Origin: Clostridia bacterium
GTDB lineage: Bacteria > Bacillota > Clostridia > Oscillospirales > Acutalibacteraceae
Assembly: GCA_017621885.1 (NCBI GenBank)
Contig: JAGASD010000040.1
Coordinates: 1 to 64,000 of the forward strand
Reading direction: 5' to 3'
DNA length: 64,000 nt
Under the pieces are notes generated by a model. That model ran no database searches and was not told where the DNA came from. It worked only from the letters and a program-made list of their open reading frames with translations. The translations under genes and the position numbers were made by a program. Below, piece by piece: positions 45,318-53,008 of the stretch (positions are counted from its first letter, which is position 1; every line of letters starts with the position of its first letter).

Positions 45318-45679
45318 ACATATATCAGCTCGTTACATATTATCTCATTTGCTCTTGACTCAATGTTTTGCATACTACATACCCACTCCATCTGATTATC
45401 TTCTTTCAGTTGCTCGGTTACGCCTTCAGCCACTTTTATCTGCTCTACGAGAGTATCAAACATATCTCGTGCCTGATTTTCCACCTCGGCACAGTGCTGA
45501 TAAAGTTTTCCTTGAGTAAGTAGTGTTGTAAACATCACTTTCTTGTGTTTTTCAAGAAAATCTTTATATATCGTTCCCCATTTACCCAGAGAAATATTTG
45601 CTTCTTCGGGCGGCAAGATAAGGTTTGGAATGTTAAAATCTCCAACACGGCGATAACTGATAGAATTTCTGTTTGACAT
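45314..45679 (-). CDS. tnpV: Transposon-encoded protein TnpV
   Basis: 121-residue TnpV-family protein from the ATG at complement 45679, with AAAGGAGG upstream. Conserved parts are SYRRVGDFNIPNLILP near the start, GKWGTIYKDFLEKHK, TTLLTQGKLYQHCAEVE and the C-terminal VTEQLKEDNQMEWVCSMQN. TnpV proteins travel with Tn4451-type elements and have been suspected to act as excision or regulatory factors; the true role is unproven. Its presence 8 kb from the relaxase shows that the cargo in between belongs to this type of element. Confidence 0.9.
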   Translation of the reverse strand: MSNRNSISYRRVGDFNIPNLILPPEEANISLGKWGTIYKDFLEKHKKVMFTTLLTQGKLYQHCAEVENQARDMFDTLVEQIKVAEGVTEQLKEDNQMEWVCSMQNIESRANEIICNELIYV

Positions 45680-45757
45680 AAAAAGTCCTCCTTTAAATTT
45701 TGTGCTTTCATTGTACAGAATTAAAGAGACTTTGTCGAATGTGCAAATATAAGAAAA

Positions 45758-45781
45758 AGAGAGAAGCCGAAACTTCTCTCT
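45758..45781 (-). terminator. Terminator of the 47.9-45.9 kb genes
   Basis: AGAGAGAAG / CTTCTCTCT hairpin with T's after it on the minus strand, about 110 bases 3' of the gene ending at 45887. Confidence 0.75.
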
Positions 45782-45886
45782 AATTTGCTTTCCTTGCAAC
45801 GTCCATAAATTAGTATTTTAAAATTACTGCCTTATGTGGCGTCAGCAAACGGCACCCCCTTTTAATTTTTTCAAGAATGAATTTTA

Positions 45887-46576
45887 TCATCTGTTCCTTA
45901 ACTTTAACAAAACATTGTCAATTTCTTGTTTCTTTCCTGTTAAAGAAGCTAATGTCTCTTTATATTCTTTTGATTTCCTTTGTCTTGCAGTATGAAGACT
46001 TCTGAATATAAACTCTAACAAAACTGCACCAAAATAAAATACAAAGCCGTTCAACAAGGTAACGATACCAATTATAATAATGATTGTACTGTATTTATCC
46101 CACAATTTTAAAAGCTTAGGGCGACTATCATATCTTTCGTAAAATTCTGCATATTCTTTTTCGTAATATTGCCACTGCCTTGCTACAGAATCACATTTGT
46201 TGCCAAGCTCAACACAGTCCGGCAACTCTAATTTTTTATAGCCTCGAGAAATATAAAAAAGCTCGTCAGGATTAGAGAAAGACAGCTTATCTAAACAAAG
46301 CTTACATTTCTCTTCTGAATCCTTGTATTTTTCGGGAGACAAAAAACCCTCATATACAGTTATAAAATCATTATTTGTTTTTGCTCGAGTAAGCTTTTCT
46401 GAAAGATCTGTATACGCCATTTCAATATTAGTGTCGCTATGTTCGATAACACTATCAATATTGATGCCATACTGATACTCCAGAATATCTTTTCCTGTTT
46501 CTTTTGAATTTTTAATTGCTTTATTTGCAATACTGTTCAAATCAATACCATCGGGATTAAATATATCCTTTTCCAT
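45887..46576 (-). CDS. Membrane protein of unknown function
   Basis: 229 residues. The N-terminal 160 residues are soluble and mostly helical with a few cysteines (EKCKLCLDK), followed by a hydrophobic stretch at about 168-192 (IIIIIGIVTLLNGFVFYFG) that may form one or two membrane helices, and a basic C-terminal tail. No family is recognised. It begins 11 bases after the gene at 46588, so the two and the DUF4234-like gene appear to form one operon. Its cytoplasmic domain may work with the neighbouring protein at the membrane. Confidence 0.65.
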   Translation of the reverse strand: MEKDIFNPDGIDLNSIANKAIKNSKETGKDILEYQYGINIDSVIEHSDTNIEMAYTDLSEKLTRAKTNNDFITVYEGFLSPEKYKDSEEKCKLCLDKLSFSNPDELFYISRGYKKLELPDCVELGNKCDSVARQWQYYEKEYAEFYERYDSRPKLLKLWDKYSTIIIIIGIVTLLNGFVFYFGAVLLEFIFRSLHTARQRKSKEYKETLASLTGKKQEIDNVLLKLRNR

Positions 46577-46587
46577 TTTATAACCCT

Positions 46588-47532
46588 TTATGTTGTAAAT
46601 ATTATTTTAGGTGCGATATTGCTCATAAAACTGTCTTTATTTTCAGCTTTTTCGTTTTTTCGCTCTTTTCGTGCTTTAAGCTTTGTGATAATTCCGCCGG
46701 GTTGCTTGATGAAAACAGGTAAATCCCCGGTAACAACACTTTTAACGCCACCAAAAATGCCTGTGGAATCACTTGCCTGATTGTGTGCGGCAATATTTAC
46801 CGTATAAGGAACACCGTTATATGTAAAAGTAAAATCATAATAAGGGAAAAAGAATAATCCCATACTACACGAGCTTTCGATTATTTCATATTGTGTATCT
46901 TTTACAGAATAAGAGCATTTCTCGTAACGCGATTTTAAGTCATATTCTATATTGCGATTAACTGCAACATCTATCTTTCCTGTGGGCGGTTCAGAAGCAT
47001 CTGTATTTAAGTTATCAACACATTTATCAATTGCTCTTGCCACAAGCTCATTGTTTCGTACTCTAAAATCAGAAATGTCTTTTATAAGAATACCCACATC
47101 TATGCTTTCATCAGGCCATAATTTTTCATCTGTATAATCAGAGCCGGATGAACCAAAAACTATGAAACAGCCCGTTCCGTTTGTTCTGTCCATAAATTTA
47201 TTGGTCACTTGAGTGTTGGTATACCTTGTATCTCCGTAATCCTCGTACATAGATTCAAAAAATCCGCTGCTTGTGTTTCTCTTATTATCTCTGTATGCCG
47301 TTGTATCCGCACCCAAAGATGAGGTTGAATTATATTCACTTTGAGTTGTTATTTCCACAAGTGCAGTATAATTATAATCAGCATAATAAGTTAAGAGAGG
47401 GCAGTATTTCAATTTTGCCACAGGTATGTTTCCGTCAAAATTAAATATATCTGCCGGTGTTGAATTTTGAGAACAATATTTAGCAAAAATATCAATTGCT
47501 TCCCGTTGTGTTACTTCAGGTAACAACAGCAT
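46588..47532 (-). CDS. Soluble protein of unknown function
   Basis: 314 residues, no signal peptide or membrane segment. The start LPEVTQREAIDIFAKY and the run TPADIFNFDGNIPVAKLKYCPLLTYYADYNYT give the look of a family of zinc-ribbon-linked proteins that often follow membrane genes, but no zinc ribbon is present here. The middle (residues 60-200) is a polar, Thr/Ser/Asp-rich region; the C-terminus is basic (KLKARKERKNEK). Function unknown. It sits between the DUF4234-like gene and another membrane protein on the same strand. Confidence 0.6.
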   Translation of the reverse strand: MLLLPEVTQREAIDIFAKYCSQNSTPADIFNFDGNIPVAKLKYCPLLTYYADYNYTALVEITTQSEYNSTSSLGADTTAYRDNKRNTSSGFFESMYEDYGDTRYTNTQVTNKFMDRTNGTGCFIVFGSSGSDYTDEKLWPDESIDVGILIKDISDFRVRNNELVARAIDKCVDNLNTDASEPPTGKIDVAVNRNIEYDLKSRYEKCSYSVKDTQYEIIESSCSMGLFFFPYYDFTFTYNGVPYTVNIAAHNQASDSTGIFGGVKSVVTGDLPVFIKQPGGIITKLKARKERKNEKAENKDSFMSNIAPKIIFTT

Positions 47533-47547
47533 AAAAACACTTCCAAA

Positions 47548-47928
47548 TTAATTATTTTTATACGCATAGCTTGTTTCGTATCCCTCAATAAGCTTGTTGT
47601 GATTTTTAATGGGAATCATATAAGAAATAATCGGAAGATACATTGCCACAAGAGCAAAAATAACCGGTGATTTTATTGAAATTTCAACATTATATGTTTT
47701 TGCTAAAGCCAAAGCCTTTTTATGATATGTGTAGCATACAAAAAACGCAAAAAGCGAACCGGTGCAAACACTTAATAACAAATATAAAACAAAATTCATA
47801 TTGTTATTGTTTGTTTGATTTTCCATTTTTTTGATGTCATTATACATACACCATATAACATACCAGTTATACACACCACCTGTAATGATGCCTAAAATCC
47901 ATATTTTTTTCCAATCTCGTTTTACCAT
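47548..47928 (-). CDS. DUF4234-like membrane protein
   Basis: 126 residues with three hydrophobic segments (about 9-28, 44-66 and 88-107). The start KRDWKKIWILGIITGGVYNWYVIW, with the tryptophan/tyrosine pattern followed by a DIKKM loop, is typical of DUF4234-type small membrane proteins. The function is unknown. It is the first gene of the leftward operon and diverges from the XRE regulator at 48082; a palindrome between them suggests shared control. Confidence 0.7.
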   Translation of the reverse strand: MVKRDWKKIWILGIITGGVYNWYVIWCMYNDIKKMENQTNNNNMNFVLYLLLSVCTGSLFAFFVCYTYHKKALALAKTYNVEISIKSPVIFALVAMYLPIISYMIPIKNHNKLIEGYETSYAYKNN

Positions 47929-48009
47929 AATAAAAACCTCCTTTTATATGCACAAGGATTTCACATCCTGTACAAACACAATAATACATTATTTAATATT
48001 GTATGTCAA

Positions 48010-48034
48010 CAAAATAATAATATTTATTATTTTG
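48010..48034. promoter_or_regulatory. Operator-like palindrome between divergent genes
   Basis: CAAAATAATA-ATATT-TATTATTTTG, 10-base perfect arms, in the gap between the DUF4234-like gene and the XRE regulator; a likely site for the latter. Confidence 0.55.
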
Positions 48035-48081
48035 TATTTCGCCCTTTCACAATATATAATATTGTTAAGGAAGGTGATAAT

Positions 48082-48399
48082 ATGTCTTCAGAATATGAAG
48101 AATGTTTTGTGCAGAAACTTATCGAATTTCGAGAGAAAAAAGGGGTTTCCGCCCGTTCAATGAGCTTGTCCATAGGACAAAACGAAAATTATATTAATCA
48201 AATAGAAAACAAAAAAACTTTTCCTTCAATGCAGAGTTTCTTTTATATCTGCGATTATCTGAATGTAACGCCTTATGATTTTTTTGAGCCTTATAATAAA
48301 CCACAAAAAGAAATGCTTGCGCTTTTAGAAAATTTGCAAAAATTAGATGCAGAAGATTTCAAAAGTATATATACAATAGTTAAAAGTCTTACAAAATAA
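48082..48399 (+). CDS. XRE family helix-turn-helix regulator
   Basis: 105-residue protein with a Cro/CI-type domain in the first 70 residues: KLIEFREKKGVSARSMSLSIGQNENYINQIENKKTFP contains helices 2-4 of the motif, followed by MQSFFYICDYLNVTPYDFF. The C-terminal part (LALLENLQKLDAEDFKSIYT) probably dimerises. A good AAGGAAGG ribosome site precedes it. It diverges from the three-gene operon at 45.9-47.9 kb and probably represses it and itself. Its 3' end overlaps the open tail of the truncated secreted-protein gene on the other strand. Confidence 0.88.
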   Translation: MSSEYEECFVQKLIEFREKKGVSARSMSLSIGQNENYINQIENKKTFPSMQSFFYICDYLNVTPYDFFEPYNKPQKEMLALLENLQKLDAEDFKSIYTIVKSLTK

Positions 48400-48708
48400 A
48401 GTCCTCTCTACACTACAATGCAGAGGGAAATTAAATCTTCCGCAATACGCTTCAATTTCTATTTCAAAGAAGCTTTCGCCTGAGTGCTCAATTTCATAGT
48501 AATAATAATCGGGAGCCTTATCTGAGCCATAATCTTCCTCATAGATATACTCTCCGCTTGAATCCACACCGAGATTTTCCATCGCAAGATCGGATTCAAA
48601 GCTGAAGCCCTTACCCTCATACTTATATTGTCCGGCAAATTCACTTACAGCAAGTAAGCCGCACATAAGCACACTCAATAAAGCTGCCGACACTTTTTTC
48701 ATAAACAT
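48343..48708 (-). pseudogene. Truncated secreted-protein gene, possible junction
   Basis: 121 codons with a signal peptide (cleavage near VSEFA). Residues to about 97 (YYYYEIEHSGES, IEIEAYCGRFNF) match the N-terminal half of the larger protein at 48825-49811 (YYFYEFEYYEGDS, LQIEEYFGRVSL), which continues for 200 residues more. Here the match stops near 48425 and the frame runs on into sequence opposite the XRE gene, with unlike composition. So it is a paralogue broken at about 48420, which may be a junction of the foreign block. The missing 3' part is not found near 33.0 kb. Confidence 0.6.
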
Positions 48709-48824
48709 ATTTCTTCCTTAACCCAATACCGCAGGGAAAACGGTGGGGTTCCGTTTTCTGCCTGCGGTAAATCCCGCTCCTCAAGCAGGTATATTCTATC
48801 GGCAAAGCCGATGGAAACCGTTAA

Positions 48825-49811
48825 TTATTTTTTCTTTTTTGCCGTAACAATACATACAGCAATAAGAGCACCGCCTATAATTACTGCGGCAACAATAATT
48901 GCAACAATAAGACCTGTGTTTGAACCGCTGTTATTCTGTGCCGGTGCTTCAGTTGTTGCCTGAGTTGCCTGATCCACGGCATCTGTTGCAGGTGCTGCTG
49001 TTGTGCTTGCAACCTGTGACGGATTGGTTGTCTGTGCTTTTTCAAGCTTTTCCTGCTGATTGGGAACAGAGGCTTTCTCTGTTACAGGCTTTGAAGCTAC
49101 GGGTTTTGACGTGGTGGGTTCGTTTACGTTGTTGTTAATAACCACGTTGTTTGTTCCGCCGCTTGATGATGCACCGGCACCGCTTGATGATGCTGATGCT
49201 GAACCACCGGCTGATGATGCACTGCCTGAAGCATAATCATCATATTCCTCATAATATTCTTCGTATTCACCTGCATAATAAGAGAAATCGCTGTAGAAAT
49301 CCATTCCCCAGATATTATCATACACTTCATAATAAGCATCTGACACTGCATCGGCACCGTAAAGGCTTATAAAGTAGAAATATTCACCGGCATGCACAAC
49401 TACCTCAAAATACAACATACCGTCATCCTCTTCATCTGATAAAACAACAGCAGGTCTGCCGCCAATCTGAGTCAGATTACCATAATCCTGCGCTATGTCT
49501 TGGAGCATCCATAAATAATCTTCGGATGAATCTGCAGAATATTTACCGCCGTCTAATGACACTCTTCCGAAATACTCTTCAATCTGAAGGTCTACGCCAC
49601 TGTCACCCTCATAATATTCAAATTCATAGAAATAATAGTCATCCTCATAATCATCATAAGCGGACCAAACAGAATAATCGTTCTCGCTACCGTCAAAATA
49701 TTCCGGTACGTACACGTCAAACGTATCGCAATCACGCCAATAAGCAAAACCGCCGACTGTTAATGAAGCACACATTACTATGCTTAACAAAACTGCAAAT
49801 GCTTTTTTCAA
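48825..49811 (-). CDS. Surface protein with C-terminal membrane anchor
   Basis: 328 residues from the TTG at complement 49811 (GGTGGAG lies just upstream); the frame remains open further up. A signal peptide (KKAFAVLLSIVMCASLTVGG) is followed by a very acidic, tyrosine-rich domain of about 170 residues (GRPAVVLSDEED, GEYFYFISLYGAD) that resembles PsbP-like modules, then a Gly/Ser/Ala-rich linker, a Thr/Pro-rich stalk (NEPTTSKPVASKPVTEKA), a membrane helix (TGLIVAIIVAAVIIGGALIA) and a KKKK stop-transfer end. It is therefore displayed on the outer face of the membrane. A shorter broken paralogue lies downstream at 48343. Confidence 0.78.
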   Translation of the reverse strand: MKKAFAVLLSIVMCASLTVGGFAYWRDCDTFDVYVPEYFDGSENDYSVWSAYDDYEDDYYFYEFEYYEGDSGVDLQIEEYFGRVSLDGGKYSADSSEDYLWMLQDIAQDYGNLTQIGGRPAVVLSDEEDDGMLYFEVVVHAGEYFYFISLYGADAVSDAYYEVYDNIWGMDFYSDFSYYAGEYEEYYEEYDDYASGSASSAGGSASASSSGAGASSSGGTNNVVINNNVNEPTTSKPVASKPVTEKASVPNQQEKLEKAQTTNPSQVASTTAAPATDAVDQATQATTEAPAQNNSGSNTGLIVAIIVAAVIIGGALIAVCIVTAKKKK

Positions 49812-50006
49812 AACTATCTCCACCTTGCCATGGCAAAGCTTGCCACAAAGCTTGCCACTCATTAATATATATGCTATTTTACATCATATTTTTACAAATT
49901 TCTATTCTGTGCGACAGTACACTTTGTTGTTTTTTTACATTTTTTTGTGTTTTTTTGCATTTTTATTTATAAAAATTTTTACACCCCAACTTTTTGAGAA
50001 TTTCAC

Positions 50007-50035
50007 TTGACAATAACAAAAAAATCATTTATGGT
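50007..50035 (+). promoter_or_regulatory. Promoter of the LRR protein gene
   Basis: TTGACA (50007-50012), 17-base spacer, TATGGT (50030-50035). Confidence 0.6.
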
Positions 50036-50070
50036 AATTTTAGATTATTATGTCGAAAGAGGGTACTGCA

Positions 50071-51780
50071 ATGGGAAAAATATGTCCGAAATGCGGGAAA
50101 GAGCTTCCTGAAGAATCCTCCTTCTGTCTCAGTTGTTTTCACTCTTTTGACGCTCCCAACGCCCCTATAAAACCGCCACCTTTTTCGGCAAGCGGTATAA
50201 AAAAGCCTAAAAACAACAAAACCAAACGCATAATTTTAATAATTGCATTAATTTTGCTGTTTCTTATAATTATGGGTGTTTTAATATGGGCAATGAAGAG
50301 CAGAAATGCTCCTGAGCCACAGCCGACTACACCTGAAACAACCTTTATAAGTGTTACTGAAACAGTGCCTGTAACACAAGAAAATGGCGAAGCTGTTACT
50401 GACGCAAGCGGTGAACAGGTTTTTCAGGTTATAGAGGTAACAAAGGCGGTTACCCTTCCACCCCCTTCAACCACAGAAAAACGCGGTTTTTTTGAAACAC
50501 TTTTTAACAAAGAGACTGCATCTTCACAAAGCTCCGCTAATACATCGGGCACAAACAACGGTACTTCTGTTTCCTCAGCTTCCGGTACAGCTGAAACTAC
50601 GGAAAAGAAAAGCTGGTGGGAAATTCTTTTTGGCAAAGATGAAGAAACAACTGCAACACCAACCAACGCTCCTACTGTTCCGGTTGCTACCACTCCGACA
50701 ACTCAAATCGGCACAACGGCTACACGCCCCGTAACAACAAGGCCTTCAACAGCCACAACCGTTATTACCACCACAACCACAAGACCCACTACGGCAACCA
50801 CAAGGGCTACAACAATTCAGACTACTGCAGTACAGACAACTTCAAGCGGCTCATATTATTTTGAATATGCACCCCAATACGCAAGTCAGCCTGACGGAAA
50901 CATTGCTCTGACTAAATACATTGGTAACGCAAGTGTTGTTACCATTCCGTCTTATGTAAACGGCAAAACGGTTGCGGCAATAAAGTCTGACTGTTTCATA
51001 AACGACTCGCGCATACAGCAGATAAATTTTGATGACAGCTTAACCTATACAATAAGCCTTAACAAGCATTGCTTTAATAATCTCAGCGCCCTTACAAAAA
51101 TTGTTCATAACAATAAAGGTATTCATCTTGACCCACAGTTTTCAATAAACTGTCCCATAACATATATCGGTAAAGATGGTATCAACGATAACAAACTGAT
51201 TAACGGCGCGTACTACAAAGGCTCTGCCTTCTATTGGTTTACTGCACATCCGTCATACACTACACTGACTCTTCCCGATTGGTGTAACAAAATAGACAAT
51301 GGTCACAATCTTTTTGAGGTTGCAAATCTCAAGGTTATAAACATCCATAAGGATGTTACAAATGTACCCTTCTTATGCGTTTCTTACAATGCAGGTCTGA
51401 CTGCAATAAATGTTGAAAATGGTCACCCAATTTGTTTTTCTTATAACGGAGTGATGTTTTCAAAGGGTACAAGCAGTAGTGCAACAAGCTATTCTTACTG
51501 CGTTTATCCGAACAGTAAAACTGACAAGGTTTACAAAATCCCTGCCGGAAAAAGAGTTACCTTTAAATTCGGAAGCGGGGGTCCGACTTACAATGGTATA
51601 ACTAACACATACTTAGAGGAATTATGGTTGCCTTCCGATGCTTTCTTGCAAAATGATTGCTCCCAACAATTCCAGAACAATTATCCCAATTTAAAAAGGA
51701 TTTATATAGCACCCAATCACCCGCAATACGAAAAAATCAATAAAAATTTTTGCGGCACAATAACAGTTACAGATTTTTAA
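50071..51780 (+). CDS. Zinc-ribbon membrane protein with BspA-like leucine-rich repeats
   Basis: 569 residues from ATG 50071 (GAGGG upstream; an in-frame ATG at 50050 is less likely). The N-terminal zinc ribbon CPKCGKELPEESSFCLSC is cytoplasmic, followed by a membrane helix (about 52-75: RIILIIALILLFLIIMGVLIW), a long Thr/Ser/Pro stalk (TTTTTRPTTATTRATT), and an extracellular C-terminal half with irregular BspA-type leucine-rich repeats (VVTIPSYVNGKTVAAIKSDCF, LTYTISLNKHCFNNLS). Such proteins bind host or neighbour-cell ligands in relatives. The HTH-like and kinase genes follow 22 bases later, so this could be the sensor of a signalling module. Topology is inferred. Confidence 0.82.
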   Translation: MGKICPKCGKELPEESSFCLSCFHSFDAPNAPIKPPPFSASGIKKPKNNKTKRIILIIALILLFLIIMGVLIWAMKSRNAPEPQPTTPETTFISVTETVPVTQENGEAVTDASGEQVFQVIEVTKAVTLPPPSTTEKRGFFETLFNKETASSQSSANTSGTNNGTSVSSASGTAETTEKKSWWEILFGKDEETTATPTNAPTVPVATTPTTQIGTTATRPVTTRPSTATTVITTTTTRPTTATTRATTIQTTAVQTTSSGSYYFEYAPQYASQPDGNIALTKYIGNASVVTIPSYVNGKTVAAIKSDCFINDSRIQQINFDDSLTYTISLNKHCFNNLSALTKIVHNNKGIHLDPQFSINCPITYIGKDGINDNKLINGAYYKGSAFYWFTAHPSYTTLTLPDWCNKIDNGHNLFEVANLKVINIHKDVTNVPFLCVSYNAGLTAINVENGHPICFSYNGVMFSKGTSSSATSYSYCVYPNSKTDKVYKIPAGKRVTFKFGSGGPTYNGITNTYLEELWLPSDAFLQNDCSQQFQNNYPNLKRIYIAPNHPQYEKINKNFCGTITVTDF

Positions 51781-51802
51781 ATTTTATACTTGAGGAGGAA
51801 AA

Positions 51803-52234
51803 ATGAAATACATAAGAACAGAGGAATTATTGGAACAATTAAAGCTAAAAAACATAAGCTATGAACAATATCTTGCAGAAAACGAAGATTCTTTCATATG
51901 CGAGGATTTAAAAAATTTCTGGAAAGAAAAGATTGCAAAATGCGGTATGTCAAAGGTTGATATTATCAACAAAGCGGACATTGGCTATACCTATTTTTAC
52001 AGTGTTATAGGCGGCAAAAACTACCCTTCAAGAGATACAATAATTAAAATTTTTATTGCAATGGGGTTACCTCTTGAGGACTGTCAGGATACTTTAAGGT
52101 TATATAACTGGGCTCAGCTTTCCCCTAAAATCAAGCGTGACAGCATTGTTATTTTTGCCTTAAATCACAGTTTGAGCCTTTACAAGCTTGAAGAAATGCT
52201 TGAAGATCATATGGAAAAGAGTTTTAAAAGCTGA
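51803..52234 (+). CDS. Small helix-turn-helix-like protein coupled to kinase
   Basis: 143 residues, soluble. The middle, ADIGYTYFYSVIGGKNYPSRDTIIKIFIAMGLPLEDCQ, has the shape of an XRE-type helix-turn-helix with a modified recognition helix (TYFYSVIGG) and a long C-terminal helical region (WAQLSPKIKRDSIVIFALNH). A paralogue with the same core is encoded at 55429. The kinase gene starts on its last stop base (TGATG overlap), so the two are translationally coupled and probably interact, for example as regulator and kinase. DNA binding is not certain. Confidence 0.65.
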   Translation: MKYIRTEELLEQLKLKNISYEQYLAENEDSFICEDLKNFWKEKIAKCGMSKVDIINKADIGYTYFYSVIGGKNYPSRDTIIKIFIAMGLPLEDCQDTLRLYNWAQLSPKIKRDSIVIFALNHSLSLYKLEEMLEDHMEKSFKS

Positions 52235-52968
52235 TGAGTACGTACGGTAACTATATTGAAACAACCTTAAAAGAAGATTTCAGACTTATAAAAGCTTTTA
52301 AAAATGATGAGCATTCCTGCGTTGAGCTTTTTCAGAACAAAGAAAATAATAACAAGCTTGTTCTTATTAAATCCAAAAACAGGAACGATCACATTTTCAG
52401 AGCTTTAAGGGGCCATGCGCATCCCAATCTCCCGGTTATTTTTGATGCCTGCTCCTGTGATGATCACCTTATTGTTCTTGAGAGCTACATTGACGGTCTG
52501 CCGTTGTCTGAAAAAATCAAAAGGGATACACCAAAAAAGAAAAAAGCAATAAAATATATTCTTGATATATGCGAGGGCTTAAAATTCCTTCATTCTCTGG
52601 GGATTATCCACCGCGACATCAAGCCTGCAAACATAATCATTGATAAAAGCGACACAGCCGTGCTTATTGATCTTAATTCTGCACGGCACGTTTCTGACAA
52701 GCAGGAATGCGACACAATTAATTTAGGCACCGTAGGCTATGCCGCTCCTGAGCAATACGGAATCCATCAGTCAATCCCCGCAACGGATATTTATGCCTTG
52801 GGCGTGCTCTTAAACGAGCTTACAATAAACACACATCCTACTATACAGACCCCTTCCGGCAAATTAGGCAAAATAATAAAAAAATGCACCGAAACACAGA
52901 TTTACAACAGGTATCAAACCATTGACGAGCTGATTTCGGAGCTGAAAAGATATTTAATATGGCATTGA
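52234..52968 (+). CDS. Serine/threonine protein kinase
   Basis: 244 residues forming a single Hanks-type kinase domain with no membrane segment, so it is cytoplasmic. The invariant lysine is in LVLIKS, the catalytic loop is the canonical HRDIKPANI, and the P+1 region GTVGYAAPEQYG is intact. The DFG motif is replaced by DLN and the glycine-rich loop is poorly kept, but the metal-binding Asp is present, so activity is likely. It follows an HTH-like gene with a one-base overlap and an LRR membrane protein gene. A plausible role is to transmit an envelope signal by phosphorylating the HTH-like protein; this is inference. Confidence 0.92.
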   Translation: MSTYGNYIETTLKEDFRLIKAFKNDEHSCVELFQNKENNNKLVLIKSKNRNDHIFRALRGHAHPNLPVIFDACSCDDHLIVLESYIDGLPLSEKIKRDTPKKKKAIKYILDICEGLKFLHSLGIIHRDIKPANIIIDKSDTAVLIDLNSARHVSDKQECDTINLGTVGYAAPEQYGIHQSIPATDIYALGVLLNELTINTHPTIQTPSGKLGKIIKKCTETQIYNRYQTIDELISELKRYLIWH

Positions 52969-53007
52969 AAAAAGGCATCAGAGAGCAAATTCTCTAATGC
53001 CTTTTTT
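52968..53007. terminator. Bidirectional terminator
   Basis: AAAAAAGGCATCAGAGA / TCTCTAATGCCTTTTTT hairpin between the convergent kinase gene and the gene ending at 53009. Confidence 0.85.
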
Positions 53008-53008
53008 A

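Noticed and set aside
48343-48420. The last 25 codons of the truncated secreted gene as functional
   Set aside because: They lie opposite the XRE regulator and do not resemble the paralogue at 48825.
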